A stretch of 64,000 nucleotides of DNA from Paenarthrobacter ureafaciens (lineage in GTDB: Bacteria; Actinomycetota; Actinomycetes; Actinomycetales; Micrococcaceae), in assembly GCF_004028095.1 (NCBI RefSeq), contig NZ_SBHM01000007.1:992001-1056000 (forward strand), written 5' to 3'. Of this stretch, positions 16,869 through 25,318 are shown piece by piece (positions within the stretch are counted from its first letter, which is position 1; the number at the start of each line of letters is the position of its first letter). The position numbers and the translations under genes were made by a program. The notes below the pieces were generated by a model that searched no databases, was not told the origin of the DNA, and saw only the letters and a program-made list of their open reading frames with translations.

Positions 16869-18137
16869 ATGCCGACGATGACATCTGCCCGCCGCTCACA
16901 ATGGCCTGTGTGGCTCTGTTGGCTCGCCATGGTCCTGGACGGATTCGACCTCGTGGTCCTGGGCACGGTCATTCCCACGCTCATCAAGACCGGCGAGCTT
17001 GGCTTCGACGCAGTTGGCGCCACGTTCGCAGCCACCATCTCCCTGGTCGGCGTGGGTTTGGGTGCGCTCTTCATTGCCCCGCTCTCGGACAAGTTCGGGC
17101 GCCGCAAACTACTGATCGCTTGCGTGGCAGGTTTCTCCCTCTTCACCTTGGCCGTCGCGTTCGCCCCCAACGTGGCCGTGTTCTCCGTCCTTCGCCTCCT
17201 GGCAGGGCTGGGCCTGGGAGCCTGCCTCCCCGCAGCCTTGGCCTACATGAACGACTACGCCCCGGCGGGGTCAGCGGGCAAGTCCACCACGCGCACCATG
17301 ACCGGCTACCACGTGGGCGCCGTGGCCACTGCCTTGCTGGCCATCCTCATCATTCCCAACTGGCGCCTCATGTTCATCATTGGCGGTGCGGCCGGCCTGG
17401 TACTGCTGCCGTTCCTGTGGGCCAAGCTGCCCGAATCCCTCCCCCAAGCAGCCCCCGCTCCGTCCGCTGACGCTGCCAAGGCCCCTGCCGCCGTCGGGCG
17501 TTCAACCGAAGAGCCCAAGACCGGCTTCCGCGACCTTCTGCGCAAGCCCTACCCCGTGGTCGCCGTGGGAATCGGGATCGCGTCGTTCATGGGACTGCTG
17601 CTGGTTTACGGCCTCAACACATGGCTGCCGCAGCTGATGGCCGCAGCCGGCTATCCGGTCAGCACCGGCCTGACGCTGCTGCTTGTGCTGAACCTTGGGG
17701 CCGTTGCCGGGCTGTTCCTGGCAGGTGTCCTGGCTGACAAGCATGGGACAAAGCGGATCGTGCTGCTGTGGTTCGGCTTGTCCGGTGTTCTGCTGGCCAT
17801 CCTGAGCGTCAAGATCCAGAACGAATTCCTGCTCAATGCAGCCGTGTTCGTTACCGGCGTGTTCGTCTTCAGTTCGCAGGTACTGGTCTATGCGTGGGTG
17901 AGCCAGCTGTTCCCGGCCCACCTCCGCGGCACAGGCCTCGGGTTTGCTGCGGGCGTTGGCCGCCTGGGCGCCATTGTTGGCCCGGCCGTGACCGGCACCT
18001 TGGTAGCCGCCAATATCGCCTATCCAGCCGGATTCTACGTGTTCGCCGCGGCGGGCCTCCTTGCCCTCGTAGCACTGCTTGTTGTCCCCACGCACATCCA
18101 CGTGGACAAGAAAGCCGTGCCGGCGGGAGAACGGTAG
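16869..18137 (+). CDS. MFS aromatic acid:H+ symporter (PcaK-like)
   Basis: A 422-residue, 12-span major facilitator. The first span carries the DGFDLVVLGTVIPTL signature of the aromatic-acid:H+ symporter family. The loop 2-3 motif is APLSDKFGRRKLLI, with an equivalent LADKHGTKRIVLL in the second half. A Pro/Ala-rich central loop lies near residues 195-220. It is divergent from the IclR regulator and probably imports 4-hydroxybenzoate for PobA. Confidence 0.92.
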   Translation: MPTMTSARRSQWPVWLCWLAMVLDGFDLVVLGTVIPTLIKTGELGFDAVGATFAATISLVGVGLGALFIAPLSDKFGRRKLLIACVAGFSLFTLAVAFAPNVAVFSVLRLLAGLGLGACLPAALAYMNDYAPAGSAGKSTTRTMTGYHVGAVATALLAILIIPNWRLMFIIGGAAGLVLLPFLWAKLPESLPQAAPAPSADAAKAPAAVGRSTEEPKTGFRDLLRKPYPVVAVGIGIASFMGLLLVYGLNTWLPQLMAAAGYPVSTGLTLLLVLNLGAVAGLFLAGVLADKHGTKRIVLLWFGLSGVLLAILSVKIQNEFLLNAAVFVTGVFVFSSQVLVYAWVSQLFPAHLRGTGLGFAAGVGRLGAIVGPAVTGTLVAANIAYPAGFYVFAAAGLLALVALLVVPTHIHVDKKAVPAGER

Positions 18138-18155
18138 CCGCCGGCACGGAGACTT

Positions 18156-18199
18156 ACAGGCCCCGCGAACCTGAATCCCAGAGGGTTCGCGGGGCCTGT
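18156..18199. terminator. 16-bp stem terminator between convergent genes
   Basis: A perfect 16-bp inverted repeat (ACAGGCCCCGCGAACC and its complement) with a 12-base loop lies between the transporter and the convergent HPt-like gene. A short CTTTAT follows on the + strand. Confidence 0.8.
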
Positions 18200-18202
18200 G
18201 CT

Positions 18203-18700
18203 TTATGGACCGCCGCGGCGGAGCAACGCTTCGGCAGCTCTGTCCAGCAGGTGCGGGCGTGCGGCATAGCACTGATCGGTCACCCGCCGGAGGGCTGGAA
18301 GGGCTTGGATGGCGTCGCTCAGGCGGTCTTTGCGGATCATCTTTTCCATGGCCGTGCAATGGCGTTCGGTGACGCGGGCGCCCACCATCGACGAGGAAAT
18401 CTTCAGACTCAGGACCGCTTCGAGGCTGGGCTCAGCCTCGGCTGCGGCCAGTCCCACGTCGATCCGTCCCATCCGCGTTGGCAGCATGGACAGGTAGGTG
18501 GAGAGGAAGCGCAGCACGTGAGCAGCGTCTCCCAGTTCTTCAGCCAGCGACCGCAGCGTGCCCATGTGAAGGTGCGCCGGGCCGGATTCAAGCGTTCCAG
18601 AGGGAAGTTGCAATGCCGCTGCGGGCTGCATCACAGCGGCATTCAGGGGCGGGTGGGAACCGTTGCCATCGGGGGCGGGTCCACTCATGCTGTTGCTCAT
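18203..18700 (-). CDS. HPt-like four-helix protein without the phospho-histidine
   Basis: 165 residues. After a Pro/Gly-rich N-terminus, residues about 48-115 follow the histidine phosphotransfer (HPt) pattern: LRSLAEELGDAAHVLRFLSTYL, a second helix with LPTRMGRIDVGLAAA, then LSLKISSSMVGA. In HPt domains this last motif is HSLKGSS with the phosphorylated His. Here that position is L97, so phosphotransfer is not expected. It may bind a partner as a pseudo-HPt. A strong AAGGAGG precedes the ATG. No kinase or response regulator is adjacent. Confidence 0.7.
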   Translation of the reverse strand: MSNSMSGPAPDGNGSHPPLNAAVMQPAAALQLPSGTLESGPAHLHMGTLRSLAEELGDAAHVLRFLSTYLSMLPTRMGRIDVGLAAAEAEPSLEAVLSLKISSSMVGARVTERHCTAMEKMIRKDRLSDAIQALPALRRVTDQCYAARPHLLDRAAEALLRRGGP

Positions 18701-18844
18701 GGTCCCGACCCTCCTTCCGTGGCTTCGACGACCGCCTCTTTATGAGTGTGGGACAGGCTGCTCAGGCTTTCCTGAGGAATTGCTCAAGTCTGGCTCAGGA
18801 AATCCCGTCCCTCCCCTCACCCACCCCCGCCCCGGCACCCAACC

Positions 18845-18896
18845 AGGTCGCATTTGTGCGCGTTTTCAGCACTGAAAACGCGCACAAATGCGACCT
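18845..18896. repeat. 52-bp near-perfect palindrome (25-bp arms)
   Basis: AGGTCGCATTTGTGCGCGTT begins a 25-bp arm that pairs perfectly with its complement across a two-base centre; three more outer pairs follow after one mismatch. It lies between the HPt-like gene and the molybdenum enzyme. It could be a terminator, a REP-type dispersed element or a cruciform. An in-frame ATG inside it (18888) was not taken as a gene start. Confidence 0.7.
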
Positions 18897-18956
18897 AGTT
18901 GGGCCGGCGGGCGGGGCATCTGGACGGAACATAAGCATGCTGATAATCCTGTAGGT

Positions 18957-21395
18957 ATGGAACAGCCAAACAGTGGGGATGCTGCGGCACCCATGACGGA
19001 CCGGATCAAGGACATCTGGGGTGCCAGGACTCCCTATGAGAGGGACGGGCAATGGCCCACCCGGGTGGACTACGCCCTGATGGAAGGCGTCGAAGGAGGG
19101 GACGTGGACCGTTGGGTCCAGTCCGCGTGCGTCCTGTGCAGCAACGGCTGCGGTTGCGATATTGCCGTCAAGGACGGCGTCATGGTGGGCATCCGCGGCC
19201 GGGAAGCGGACGTGATCAACAAGGGCAGGCTGGGGCCGAAGGGACTCTTCGCGAGCTGGCAGGGCGTGGCAAACAAGGACCGCCTGACCAAACCGCTGAT
19301 CCGCGAAAACGGCCGCCTGGTGGAAACGGACTGGGACACCGCCATGAACCGGATCGTCGAGCGCAGCACGCAACTGCTGAAGGACAAGGGACCGCTCAGC
19401 CATGGCTTTTATACCAGTGGCCAGCTCTTCCTCGAGGAGTACTACGCGCTGGGAGTGATCGGGAAGGCCGGTGTGGGCACCCCGCACATGGACGGCAACA
19501 CCCGGCTCTGCACCGCCACTGCAGCTTCGGCCCTCAAGGAGACCTTCGGCGCGGATGGCCAGCCCGGCGCGTACGAGGACATCGACAGCTGCGACGCGAT
19601 CTTCCTCTACGGCCACAACATGCCGGAAACCCAAACCGTCCTGTGGGCACGCATCCTGGACCGCCTCTCAGGGCCCAACCCGCCCAGACTGGTGTGTGTA
19701 GACCCCCGGAATACGGACGTCGCACGCCACGCAGAGGTACACCTCGCGGTCCGGCCGGGAACCAACCTCGCGTTGATGCACGCTCTCATCCGCGAAGTAC
19801 TCCATAACAATTGGCACGACCCTTCCTACATCGAAGAGCACACCATGGGCTTCGAGGACCTGAAGGCCACGGTGGAGGAATGGACCCCCGAGGCGGCCGC
19901 CGCAGTGTGCGGGGTCAGCGCCCACGACATCCGCAAGGCCGCCCGCATCTTCGGGACCTCTGAACGCGTTCTTTCCACGGTGTTGCAGGGGTTCTACCAG
20001 TCCAACCAGGCCACGGCGTCGTCCTGCCAGGTCAACAACCTCCATTTGCTGCGTGGCATGCTGGGCCGCCCGGGAGCCGGGCTGTTGCAGATGAACGGCC
20101 AGCCCACCGCGCAGAACAACAGGGAATGCGGGGCCGACGGCGACCTTCCGGGCTTCCGTAACTGGCACAACCCGGACCACATCAACGAACTCGCTGCCCT
20201 CTGGAACGTGGACCCGGCGATCATTCCCCACTGGGCGCCGCCGACCCACGCCATGCAGATCTTCCGCTACGCCGAACAGGGTTCCATCAACTTCCTGTGG
20301 GTCTCGGCCACGAACCCGGCGGTGTCGCTGCCCGAATTGCAGCGGATCCGTAAGATCCTGGCCAAGCCCGAACTGTTCGTGGTGGTCCAGGACCTGTACC
20401 TGACCGAGACGGCGGAAGTTGCCGACGTCGTACTTCCCGCAGCCGCCTGGGGCGAAAAGACCGGCACCTTCACCAACGCTTCCCGGGTGGTGCACCTTTC
20501 GGACAAAGCGGTGGACCCACCGGGCGAAGCGCGCAGCGATCTGGACATTTTCCTCGATTACTCACGTCGGATGGGCTTCACCAACCTCGACGGTCAGCCC
20601 CTCCTGACGTGGACCGGCCCCGAGGACGCTTTCGAGGCTTGGAAGGAATGCTCGCGGGGCCGCCCGTGCGACTACACGGGATTGAGCTATGACAAGCTGC
20701 GGGGCGGGAGCGGCATCCCTTGGCCCTGCACCGAAGAGCGTCCGGAGGGAACGCAGCGCCTTTACGCTGACGGGCAGTTCCCCTCCAATGCAGAGTATTG
20801 CGAGAACTTCGGGCACCATCTTCTGACCGGAGCCGAGGTGGAGCCCGAAGCGTACAAAGCAAAGCAGCCCGAGGGCCGCGCCTGGCTCAAGACCACCATG
20901 TTCCATCCCCCGCATGAAGAGCCGGACGATGACTATCCGCTGCTGTACTCGACCGGCCGCACCGCGTACCACTTCCACACGCGGACCAAGACGGCCCGGT
21001 CCAAGGCCCTGAATTCGGCGGCCCCGCGGATGTGGGTGGAGCTCTCCGTGGATGACGCTGCCAGGTTTGGCATTTCCGAGGGCGACGTCGTCCGGGTCAC
21101 CTCGCGCCGCGGCGTGGTGGAGGCACCCGCGCGTGTCAGCGGTATCCGGCCCGGGACTGTCTTTGCCCCGTTCCACTACGGCTACTGGGACGATCCCCGG
21201 GCCGACGGCAACCGGCCCGATGACGATACGTTCCGCTCGGCCGCCAACGAGCTAACCCTCACGGAGTGGGACCCGATCTCCAAGCAGCCGGTTTTCAAGA
21301 ACGCGGCGGTAAGAGTCGAGAAGATCCGCGACGGCGCCGGGATGGCCCCCGCGCCCACAACCACAGCGTCACGGCCGGCAGGAGGAGAACAGTGA
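18957..21395 (+). CDS. Molybdopterin oxidoreductase (nitrate reductase/formate dehydrogenase superfamily)
   Basis: 812 residues of the DMSO-reductase superfamily. The N-terminal Fe-S site has C58, C61 and C65, but the expected fourth Cys is G93 in KGRLGPKG. The metal-ligand position is probably C185 in NTRLCTATA, as in NapA-type enzymes. Further landmarks are VCVDPRNTDVARHAE, GFYQSNQATASSCQVNNLHL and a C-terminal molybdopterin-binding barrel (LYSTGRTAYHFHTRTKT). There is no Tat signal, so it is cytoplasmic. No electron-transfer subunit gene is adjacent. Substrate unknown; an assimilatory or formate-type role is possible. The start could also be ATG 18993. Confidence 0.88.
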   Translation: MEQPNSGDAAAPMTDRIKDIWGARTPYERDGQWPTRVDYALMEGVEGGDVDRWVQSACVLCSNGCGCDIAVKDGVMVGIRGREADVINKGRLGPKGLFASWQGVANKDRLTKPLIRENGRLVETDWDTAMNRIVERSTQLLKDKGPLSHGFYTSGQLFLEEYYALGVIGKAGVGTPHMDGNTRLCTATAASALKETFGADGQPGAYEDIDSCDAIFLYGHNMPETQTVLWARILDRLSGPNPPRLVCVDPRNTDVARHAEVHLAVRPGTNLALMHALIREVLHNNWHDPSYIEEHTMGFEDLKATVEEWTPEAAAAVCGVSAHDIRKAARIFGTSERVLSTVLQGFYQSNQATASSCQVNNLHLLRGMLGRPGAGLLQMNGQPTAQNNRECGADGDLPGFRNWHNPDHINELAALWNVDPAIIPHWAPPTHAMQIFRYAEQGSINFLWVSATNPAVSLPELQRIRKILAKPELFVVVQDLYLTETAEVADVVLPAAAWGEKTGTFTNASRVVHLSDKAVDPPGEARSDLDIFLDYSRRMGFTNLDGQPLLTWTGPEDAFEAWKECSRGRPCDYTGLSYDKLRGGSGIPWPCTEERPEGTQRLYADGQFPSNAEYCENFGHHLLTGAEVEPEAYKAKQPEGRAWLKTTMFHPPHEEPDDDYPLLYSTGRTAYHFHTRTKTARSKALNSAAPRMWVELSVDDAARFGISEGDVVRVTSRRGVVEAPARVSGIRPGTVFAPFHYGYWDDPRADGNRPDDDTFRSAANELTLTEWDPISKQPVFKNAAVRVEKIRDGAGMAPAPTTTASRPAGGEQ

Positions 21396-21853
21396 ACCTC
21401 AACATCTATCTGGGACTGCTGCACAAGGGTGAGCAAACGCTGGCGGATTCGTTCCGGCAGGTGGCCGAGGGCCACGGGGCCGAACCGGATGTCCATTTCC
21501 TCTGCCAGACCCTGGCAAAACAATGCGACCATCACGAGTAATTGCTGGCACCCTTGGCCGAACGGTACGGCGAGGACGGCTCGGACGACGAACCCGAACG
21601 CCTCCATGCTGACGGCTTGTCAGAGACCAGGGGCGGGCCGGTGGGGCTGCTCCGCGACCTGCAGGACCTGTATCTGTTGGCCACCTTGGTGGATGCAACG
21701 TGGACGGTGGTTGAGCAGGCGGGTTCTGCGCTCCGGGACAAGGAACTGCTGAGCGCGGTTGAAAAATGCCAAGCGGAGACGCAGCAACAGATCAGTTGGC
21801 TGAAGACGCGGATGAAACAGGCCGCGCCGCAGGCATTGCTGGTGGCTGAGTAA
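21392..21853 (+). pseudogene. Gene downstream of the molybdenum enzyme, interrupted by an in-frame TAA
   Basis: A GTG start overlaps the preceding stop by four bases. The frame reads VNLNIYLGLLHKGEQTLADS through QTLAKQCDHHE, meets TAA at 21539-21541, and continues in the same frame as LLAPLAERYGE through DLYLLATLVDATWTVVEQAG to a normal stop. Both halves look like one 153-codon alpha-helical protein, so a nonsense change is the simplest reading. Re-initiation at TTG 21542 could make the C-terminal half. The fixed position after the oxidoreductase suggests an accessory role (inference). Confidence 0.7.
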
Positions 21854-21875
21854 GGCCTTCCGCTCCTAAACACCG

Positions 21876-23102
21876 TCAGTGCGGCAGCAGCCCCAGAACC
21901 GGCAACGCAACCGCCGTCGATATTGCCATGGCGGCGGTGTTGGCAATGACGGGGTGGTAACCGGGAGGCAGTCGCGTGGTGATGCCGCGCGCAACGGGCG
22001 GCGCCACTAAGGCTCCCAGCAGCGCCCCGCCGATGATGGATGTCCATGATCCGTTGAAGGCCAGTACTGCCGCCGGGGCGACGGACACCACGGACGCGTA
22101 CGTAGCTGCCCAACCGCCGTCGCGGAACCACTCCCGCCACAGCACTACTCCGAACGCGGATGTCAGCGCCTGCGCAAAGAGGATCCCGGGAAGCAGGTTC
22201 GAGCCGTAGGAGGGCAGGCCCGGGTTCAAGGCGAACGCTGCGCCCACACCCAGGATCACGCCTGCACTGGCGAGTTCGTTGGCAAAGAAGTGCGTTTCCG
22301 TGAAGTCTTTCAGGACGCGCCGTGCGGCCCAGAAGGTGTCGCTCTTCCAGGAGGGGCCCGACGCCGGATTGCCGGTTTGCGTCGTCGTCTTGCGCCGCTC
22401 AACGGCTCGCGGAGCCAGCCACGGAAGCTTCCGCGCGACGGCGAACGACACCGCAGAACCCACAGCCATCGCCAGGACGTTGGCCACCAATGCCGGAAGC
22501 CCCAGCGGGGCCGAGACTGTGGGGATCAGCAAGAGGGCAAGCGGGGTTGTGGTGGCCGCCCCAAGCACCGCTCCGGTCAGGCACGACCGCCAGCCGCCCC
22601 CGTACACCAGGACCATGGCGGGTGCGACGCAAACGAAAGGAACAAACGTCGGCTGCCATCCGCCGTCGAGCATCCACCCGAAGGCTGCGTTGGACAAGGC
22701 GAGACTCAGCGCAGCAGATGCGAAGACCCAGGGCCATAGGCCCGTTCCGTAGCTCAACTCCCCTGCCCAGCGTTTCCGACGGCGGCCCGCCCACCATGCA
22801 ATGACGGCGCCGGTCAGAAGACCTGCTGCGGCCAGATCGGACTTGAAGAACAGTGGCTCGGTCATGTCCCCGAGGAACCAGCGCACGGCATCCAGAGGGG
22901 AACCGTCGACGCTGCCGCACCACCCTTCGAAAACCGGGCCGATGCGGGGCGAAACCTCCGATAGCACGTGAAGGAGGGCGGCAAAGACGCCTACCGCAGC
23001 GGCCATGCCGAGGGCTCCGAGAGCGGTGCCGGCCGCAGAAAGTTCGCTCCGCTGTTTCCGAATGGGAGGCGTAGCGGCGGTGGCTGCTGAAGAGAAGGTC
23101 AT
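21876..23102 (-). CDS. Polytopic membrane protein with an internal duplication, 408 aa
   Basis: Around ten hydrophobic spans. Two halves share a pattern: FFKSDLAAAGLLTG ... DGGWQPTFVPFVCVAPAMVL ... GAVLGAATTTPLALL ... PALVANVLAMAVG in the first, and FFANELASAGVILG ... DGGWAATYASVVSVAPAAVL ... GALLGALVAPPVARG ... PVIANTAAMAIS in the second. This indicates an ancestral gene duplication. I do not recognise the family; a transporter or channel is plausible. ATG 23102 follows AAGGG; the longer in-frame extension is not supported. Confidence 0.8.
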   Translation of the reverse strand: MTFSSAATAATPPIRKQRSELSAAGTALGALGMAAAVGVFAALLHVLSEVSPRIGPVFEGWCGSVDGSPLDAVRWFLGDMTEPLFFKSDLAAAGLLTGAVIAWWAGRRRKRWAGELSYGTGLWPWVFASAALSLALSNAAFGWMLDGGWQPTFVPFVCVAPAMVLVYGGGWRSCLTGAVLGAATTTPLALLLIPTVSAPLGLPALVANVLAMAVGSAVSFAVARKLPWLAPRAVERRKTTTQTGNPASGPSWKSDTFWAARRVLKDFTETHFFANELASAGVILGVGAAFALNPGLPSYGSNLLPGILFAQALTSAFGVVLWREWFRDGGWAATYASVVSVAPAAVLAFNGSWTSIIGGALLGALVAPPVARGITTRLPPGYHPVIANTAAMAISTAVALPVLGLLPH

Positions 23103-23225
23103 GGCTGCCCTTGGAGTCTTGAAGGTGCTTTTCAGAAGCAGCGTAAACCGGGTGGGCGGGGCGTGATCTTGCGCGCGGATTGTGACCGGTGACTGAGACC
23201 TTCCCGGAAGACCCCGGGCATGCAA

Positions 23226-23267
23226 AAGGCCCCGCCCCGTCTGCGAAAACAGACGGCGCGGGACCTT
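23226..23267 (-). terminator. Hairpin terminator after the GlsB-like gene
   Basis: An 18-bp imperfect stem (AAGGCCCCGCCCCGTCTG against CAGACGGCGCGGGACCTT) with a CGAAAA loop, 13 bp past the stop of the minus-strand gene at 23281. Confidence 0.7.
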
Positions 23268-23280
23268 CAGGCTCAGGACG

Positions 23281-23541
23281 CTAGGCCCGCTTGCGGGTGA
23301 GCAGTCCCCAGATGATGAGGACGATCAGTGCACCGCCGATAGCGAGCAACCACGTGGAAAGCGACCAGAACTCGTTGATGCCCACGTTGAACAGGACGCT
23401 GCCGATCCATCCACCGAGGACGGCACCAACGATTCCGAGCAGGAGAGTCGCAAGAATGCCGCCGCCCTGCTTGCCAGGCTTGATGGCCTTGGCGATGGCA
23501 CCGGCGATCAGGCCCAGAATGATCCATCCAAAGATTCCCAT
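23281..23541 (-). CDS. GlsB/YeaQ/YmgE-family small membrane protein
   Basis: 86 residues with three glycine-rich hydrophobic spans: MGIFGWIILGLIAGAIAKAI, then the typical PGKQGGGILATLLLGIVGAV loop-span, GGWIGSVLF, and a last span ending LLTRKRA. This is the transglycosylase-associated/stress-response membrane family; its molecular function is unclear. ATG 23541 follows a purine-rich GAGAAAGAAG. Confidence 0.88.
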   Translation of the reverse strand: MGIFGWIILGLIAGAIAKAIKPGKQGGGILATLLLGIVGAVLGGWIGSVLFNVGINEFWSLSTWLLAIGGALIVLIIWGLLTRKRA

Positions 23542-23607
23542 TTTTCTTCTTTCTCTAGTGCTTTGGTCCTTCCCGGCGTCCACGTGCGCGCCTGGGAGGA
23601 CCTTGGT

Positions 23608-24510
23608 TTAGCCCTGCCAGCGGAGCCGCCGGAACATGCCGGCGACTTGCTTTGCAGACGGCCTACCGGCCGGATCGGGGTCTGTCATGGCATGCAATGC
23701 CATGGACCAGCGCCGCCGCACCGTACCGGGAACTCGGGGTTCGCTCAGAGTCCTGGCAACCATGGACTCCAGCGGGGGGCCCGGGAATGCCTTGGTGCCC
23801 GTGAGGCACTCAAGGGTCACCAATCCCAGGGAATAGATGTCACTTGCAGCGGTGGGAACTTCTCCGCACACCGCTTCGGGACTCATGTAGTGGGGCGTCC
23901 CGGAGGACGAACTCCTTGCCGTGTGTGCCGGACTGATCGCGACACCGAAATCAGTCAGCATGGCGGGACCAGTTCCAGCGTGACCCGGGACCATGATGTT
24001 GCCGGGCTTGACGTCGTTGTGCACAATCCCGCGTCGGTGCAGGTATGCCAGGGCGTTTGCAATATCGGTCATCCAAGCAGCTGTCGTGCCGGAGCCTGCG
24101 GGTGCTTCCCGGAGGACGGCGCGCAGGTCCTGCCCGTTCACCAAGTCCATCACCACATAGTGGTGGGGCTCGCCGTCGGCTATGAGGCTGCCCGAGTCCC
24201 GGAGACGCACAATGTTCTTGTTCCGCAACCGCTTGTGGATTTCGAGTTCGCGTTCGAAAGCTCCACCACGGACCCGGCCCGTTTCGCGGAAGACCTTCAC
24301 GGCCACCACCGAACCTGCACGGGCGTCCAAAGCCTCGTAGACGTGGGCCTCGGAGCCACCTCCGAGCCATCGTCCCAGGCTGTACCGGCCACCCAGCAAG
24401 CTGTCATGACCGCTTGCCACCGGCACATTCGAGCCCATCGCTTCGTGATGCAGGCTCGACGGCAGGGTGCCCGATCCCAGAGGACCGGCTGCAGGAATGA
24501 TGGCTGTCAT
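23608..24510 (-). CDS. Soluble Ser/Thr protein kinase of the non-RD type
   Basis: A 300-residue Hanks-type kinase consisting of little more than the catalytic domain. The glycine loop is GGGSEAHVYE, the ATP lysine K72, the catalytic loop HNDVKPGNIM (D166, with Asn where RD kinases have Arg) and DFG D187; SPEAV replaces APE. There is no membrane span, so it is cytoplasmic. The ATG overlaps the stop of a 35-codon ORF (ATGA), implying translational coupling. A MarR gene lies upstream on the same strand. Confidence 0.9.
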   Translation of the reverse strand: MTAIIPAAGPLGSGTLPSSLHHEAMGSNVPVASGHDSLLGGRYSLGRWLGGGSEAHVYEALDARAGSVVAVKVFRETGRVRGGAFERELEIHKRLRNKNIVRLRDSGSLIADGEPHHYVVMDLVNGQDLRAVLREAPAGSGTTAAWMTDIANALAYLHRRGIVHNDVKPGNIMVPGHAGTGPAMLTDFGVAISPAHTARSSSSGTPHYMSPEAVCGEVPTAASDIYSLGLVTLECLTGTKAFPGPPLESMVARTLSEPRVPGTVRRRWSMALHAMTDPDPAGRPSAKQVAGMFRRLRWQG

Positions 24511-24614
24511 TTGGAGACACCGTTCACGGGATCCGTGGCCTCAATGTCCATCCGGAACCCGCTTTCGCAGGACATTTCGTTTGCGGGAGCTTCCTCCCTT
24601 GCAACGACTGTCAT
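24507..24614 (-). CDS. 35-residue ORF coupled to the kinase gene
   Basis: It begins MTVVAREEAPANEMSCESGF and ends DPVNGVSK. A GGGAG sits six bases before the ATG, and the stop overlaps the kinase ATG by four bases. The kinase itself has only a weak ribosome site, so this short ORF may act as a leader that couples kinase translation, or may encode a small peptide. It is soluble and acidic, with one Cys. Confidence 0.55.
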   Translation of the reverse strand: MTVVAREEAPANEMSCESGFRMDIEATDPVNGVSK

Positions 24615-24663
24615 GTCATCTCCCACAATCTCGAATAAGTATCTTGGATATCTAGTTATATGT

Positions 24664-24679
24664 GTACTTACTACTTAAG
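24664..24679. promoter_or_regulatory. Candidate MarR half-site cluster upstream of the small ORF and kinase
   Basis: GTACTTACTACTTAAG lies in an AT-rich 78-bp gap between the MarR gene and the coupled small ORF. Its complement (CTTAAGTAGTAAGTAC) resembles one arm of the palindrome upstream of marR at 25217. This suggests that the same regulator controls both. Confidence 0.35.
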
Positions 24680-24692
24680 TCCAGCCGGGTGG

Positions 24693-25181
24693 TCAATGTT
24701 GCTCAATCCCATCGATCGCTTCCCGCATTCGCTTCAGGAAGTCGACCACCACCACGGCCTCGCCACGACTGAGGGACGCCGCGACGTCCATCATTCGCCG
24801 GTGCATGCCGCTGAGAGTCTTGCGAACCTCCTCGTCAGAGTCCGACGTCGGCCTCAGTACCAAGGCGCGACGATCGGTAGGGTGCGGCTCGCGCACGACG
24901 TGACCCGACTTCACCATGCGGTCCACCAGGCTGGTCATGGAGGCAGAGGTGATCCCCAGCCGCGTGGCGAGTTCCTTGGGTCCGACCATCCTGCCCGCGC
25001 GCTCGTATTCCAGGAGGTAGCGCAAAGCCAGAAGATCCGTTTCACCCATGCCCATGGAGGAGCGGGTTCGCCGACGCATGGCGGCCTCGGCTGATCGATA
25101 ATCCCGCAGGGCATTCAGGACTTCGACGGCAACAGTTTGATTGCCGTACCAATATCCTTCCTTCACGACATCCGCAGTCAT
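24693..25181 (-). CDS. MarR-family transcriptional regulator
   Basis: A 162-residue winged-helix protein with a typical MarR core: MGMGETDLLALRYLLEY, VGPKELATRLGITSASMTSL, then VDRMVKSGHVVREPHPTDRR carrying the DxR wing. An N-terminal helix (VLNALRDYRSAEAAM) would form the dimer. It lies between a divergent-looking AT-rich promoter region and the kinase unit, on the same strand as the FUSC gene upstream. The ligand is unknown. Confidence 0.9.
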   Translation of the reverse strand: MTADVVKEGYWYGNQTVAVEVLNALRDYRSAEAAMRRRTRSSMGMGETDLLALRYLLEYERAGRMVGPKELATRLGITSASMTSLVDRMVKSGHVVREPHPTDRRALVLRPTSDSDEEVRKTLSGMHRRMMDVAASLSRGEAVVVVDFLKRMREAIDGIEQH

Positions 25182-25216
25182 GGACCATTCCTTCGTTAGA
25201 CGAGTAGCTTGGCTGT

Positions 25217-25239
25217 CTAAGTACTATGGTACTACTAAG
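25217..25239. promoter_or_regulatory. Palindromic operator candidate upstream of marR
   Basis: CTAAGTAC-TATG-GTACTACTAAG is a 23-bp imperfect palindrome 36 bp upstream of the marR start, in an AT-rich patch. It is well placed for autoregulation. Confidence 0.5.
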
Positions 25240-25318
25240 GAAACTTATGAAATGACGAGCATGCAGGTTCGGGTCGGTGCGCCCAGCAGACCTCAGGGGT
25301 GCTGCCGATCTGGTGGCG

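Noticed and set aside
18888..18956. Longer start for the molybdenum enzyme at ATG 18888
   Set aside because: It lies inside the long palindrome and has no ribosome site; ATG 18957 or 18993 is more likely.
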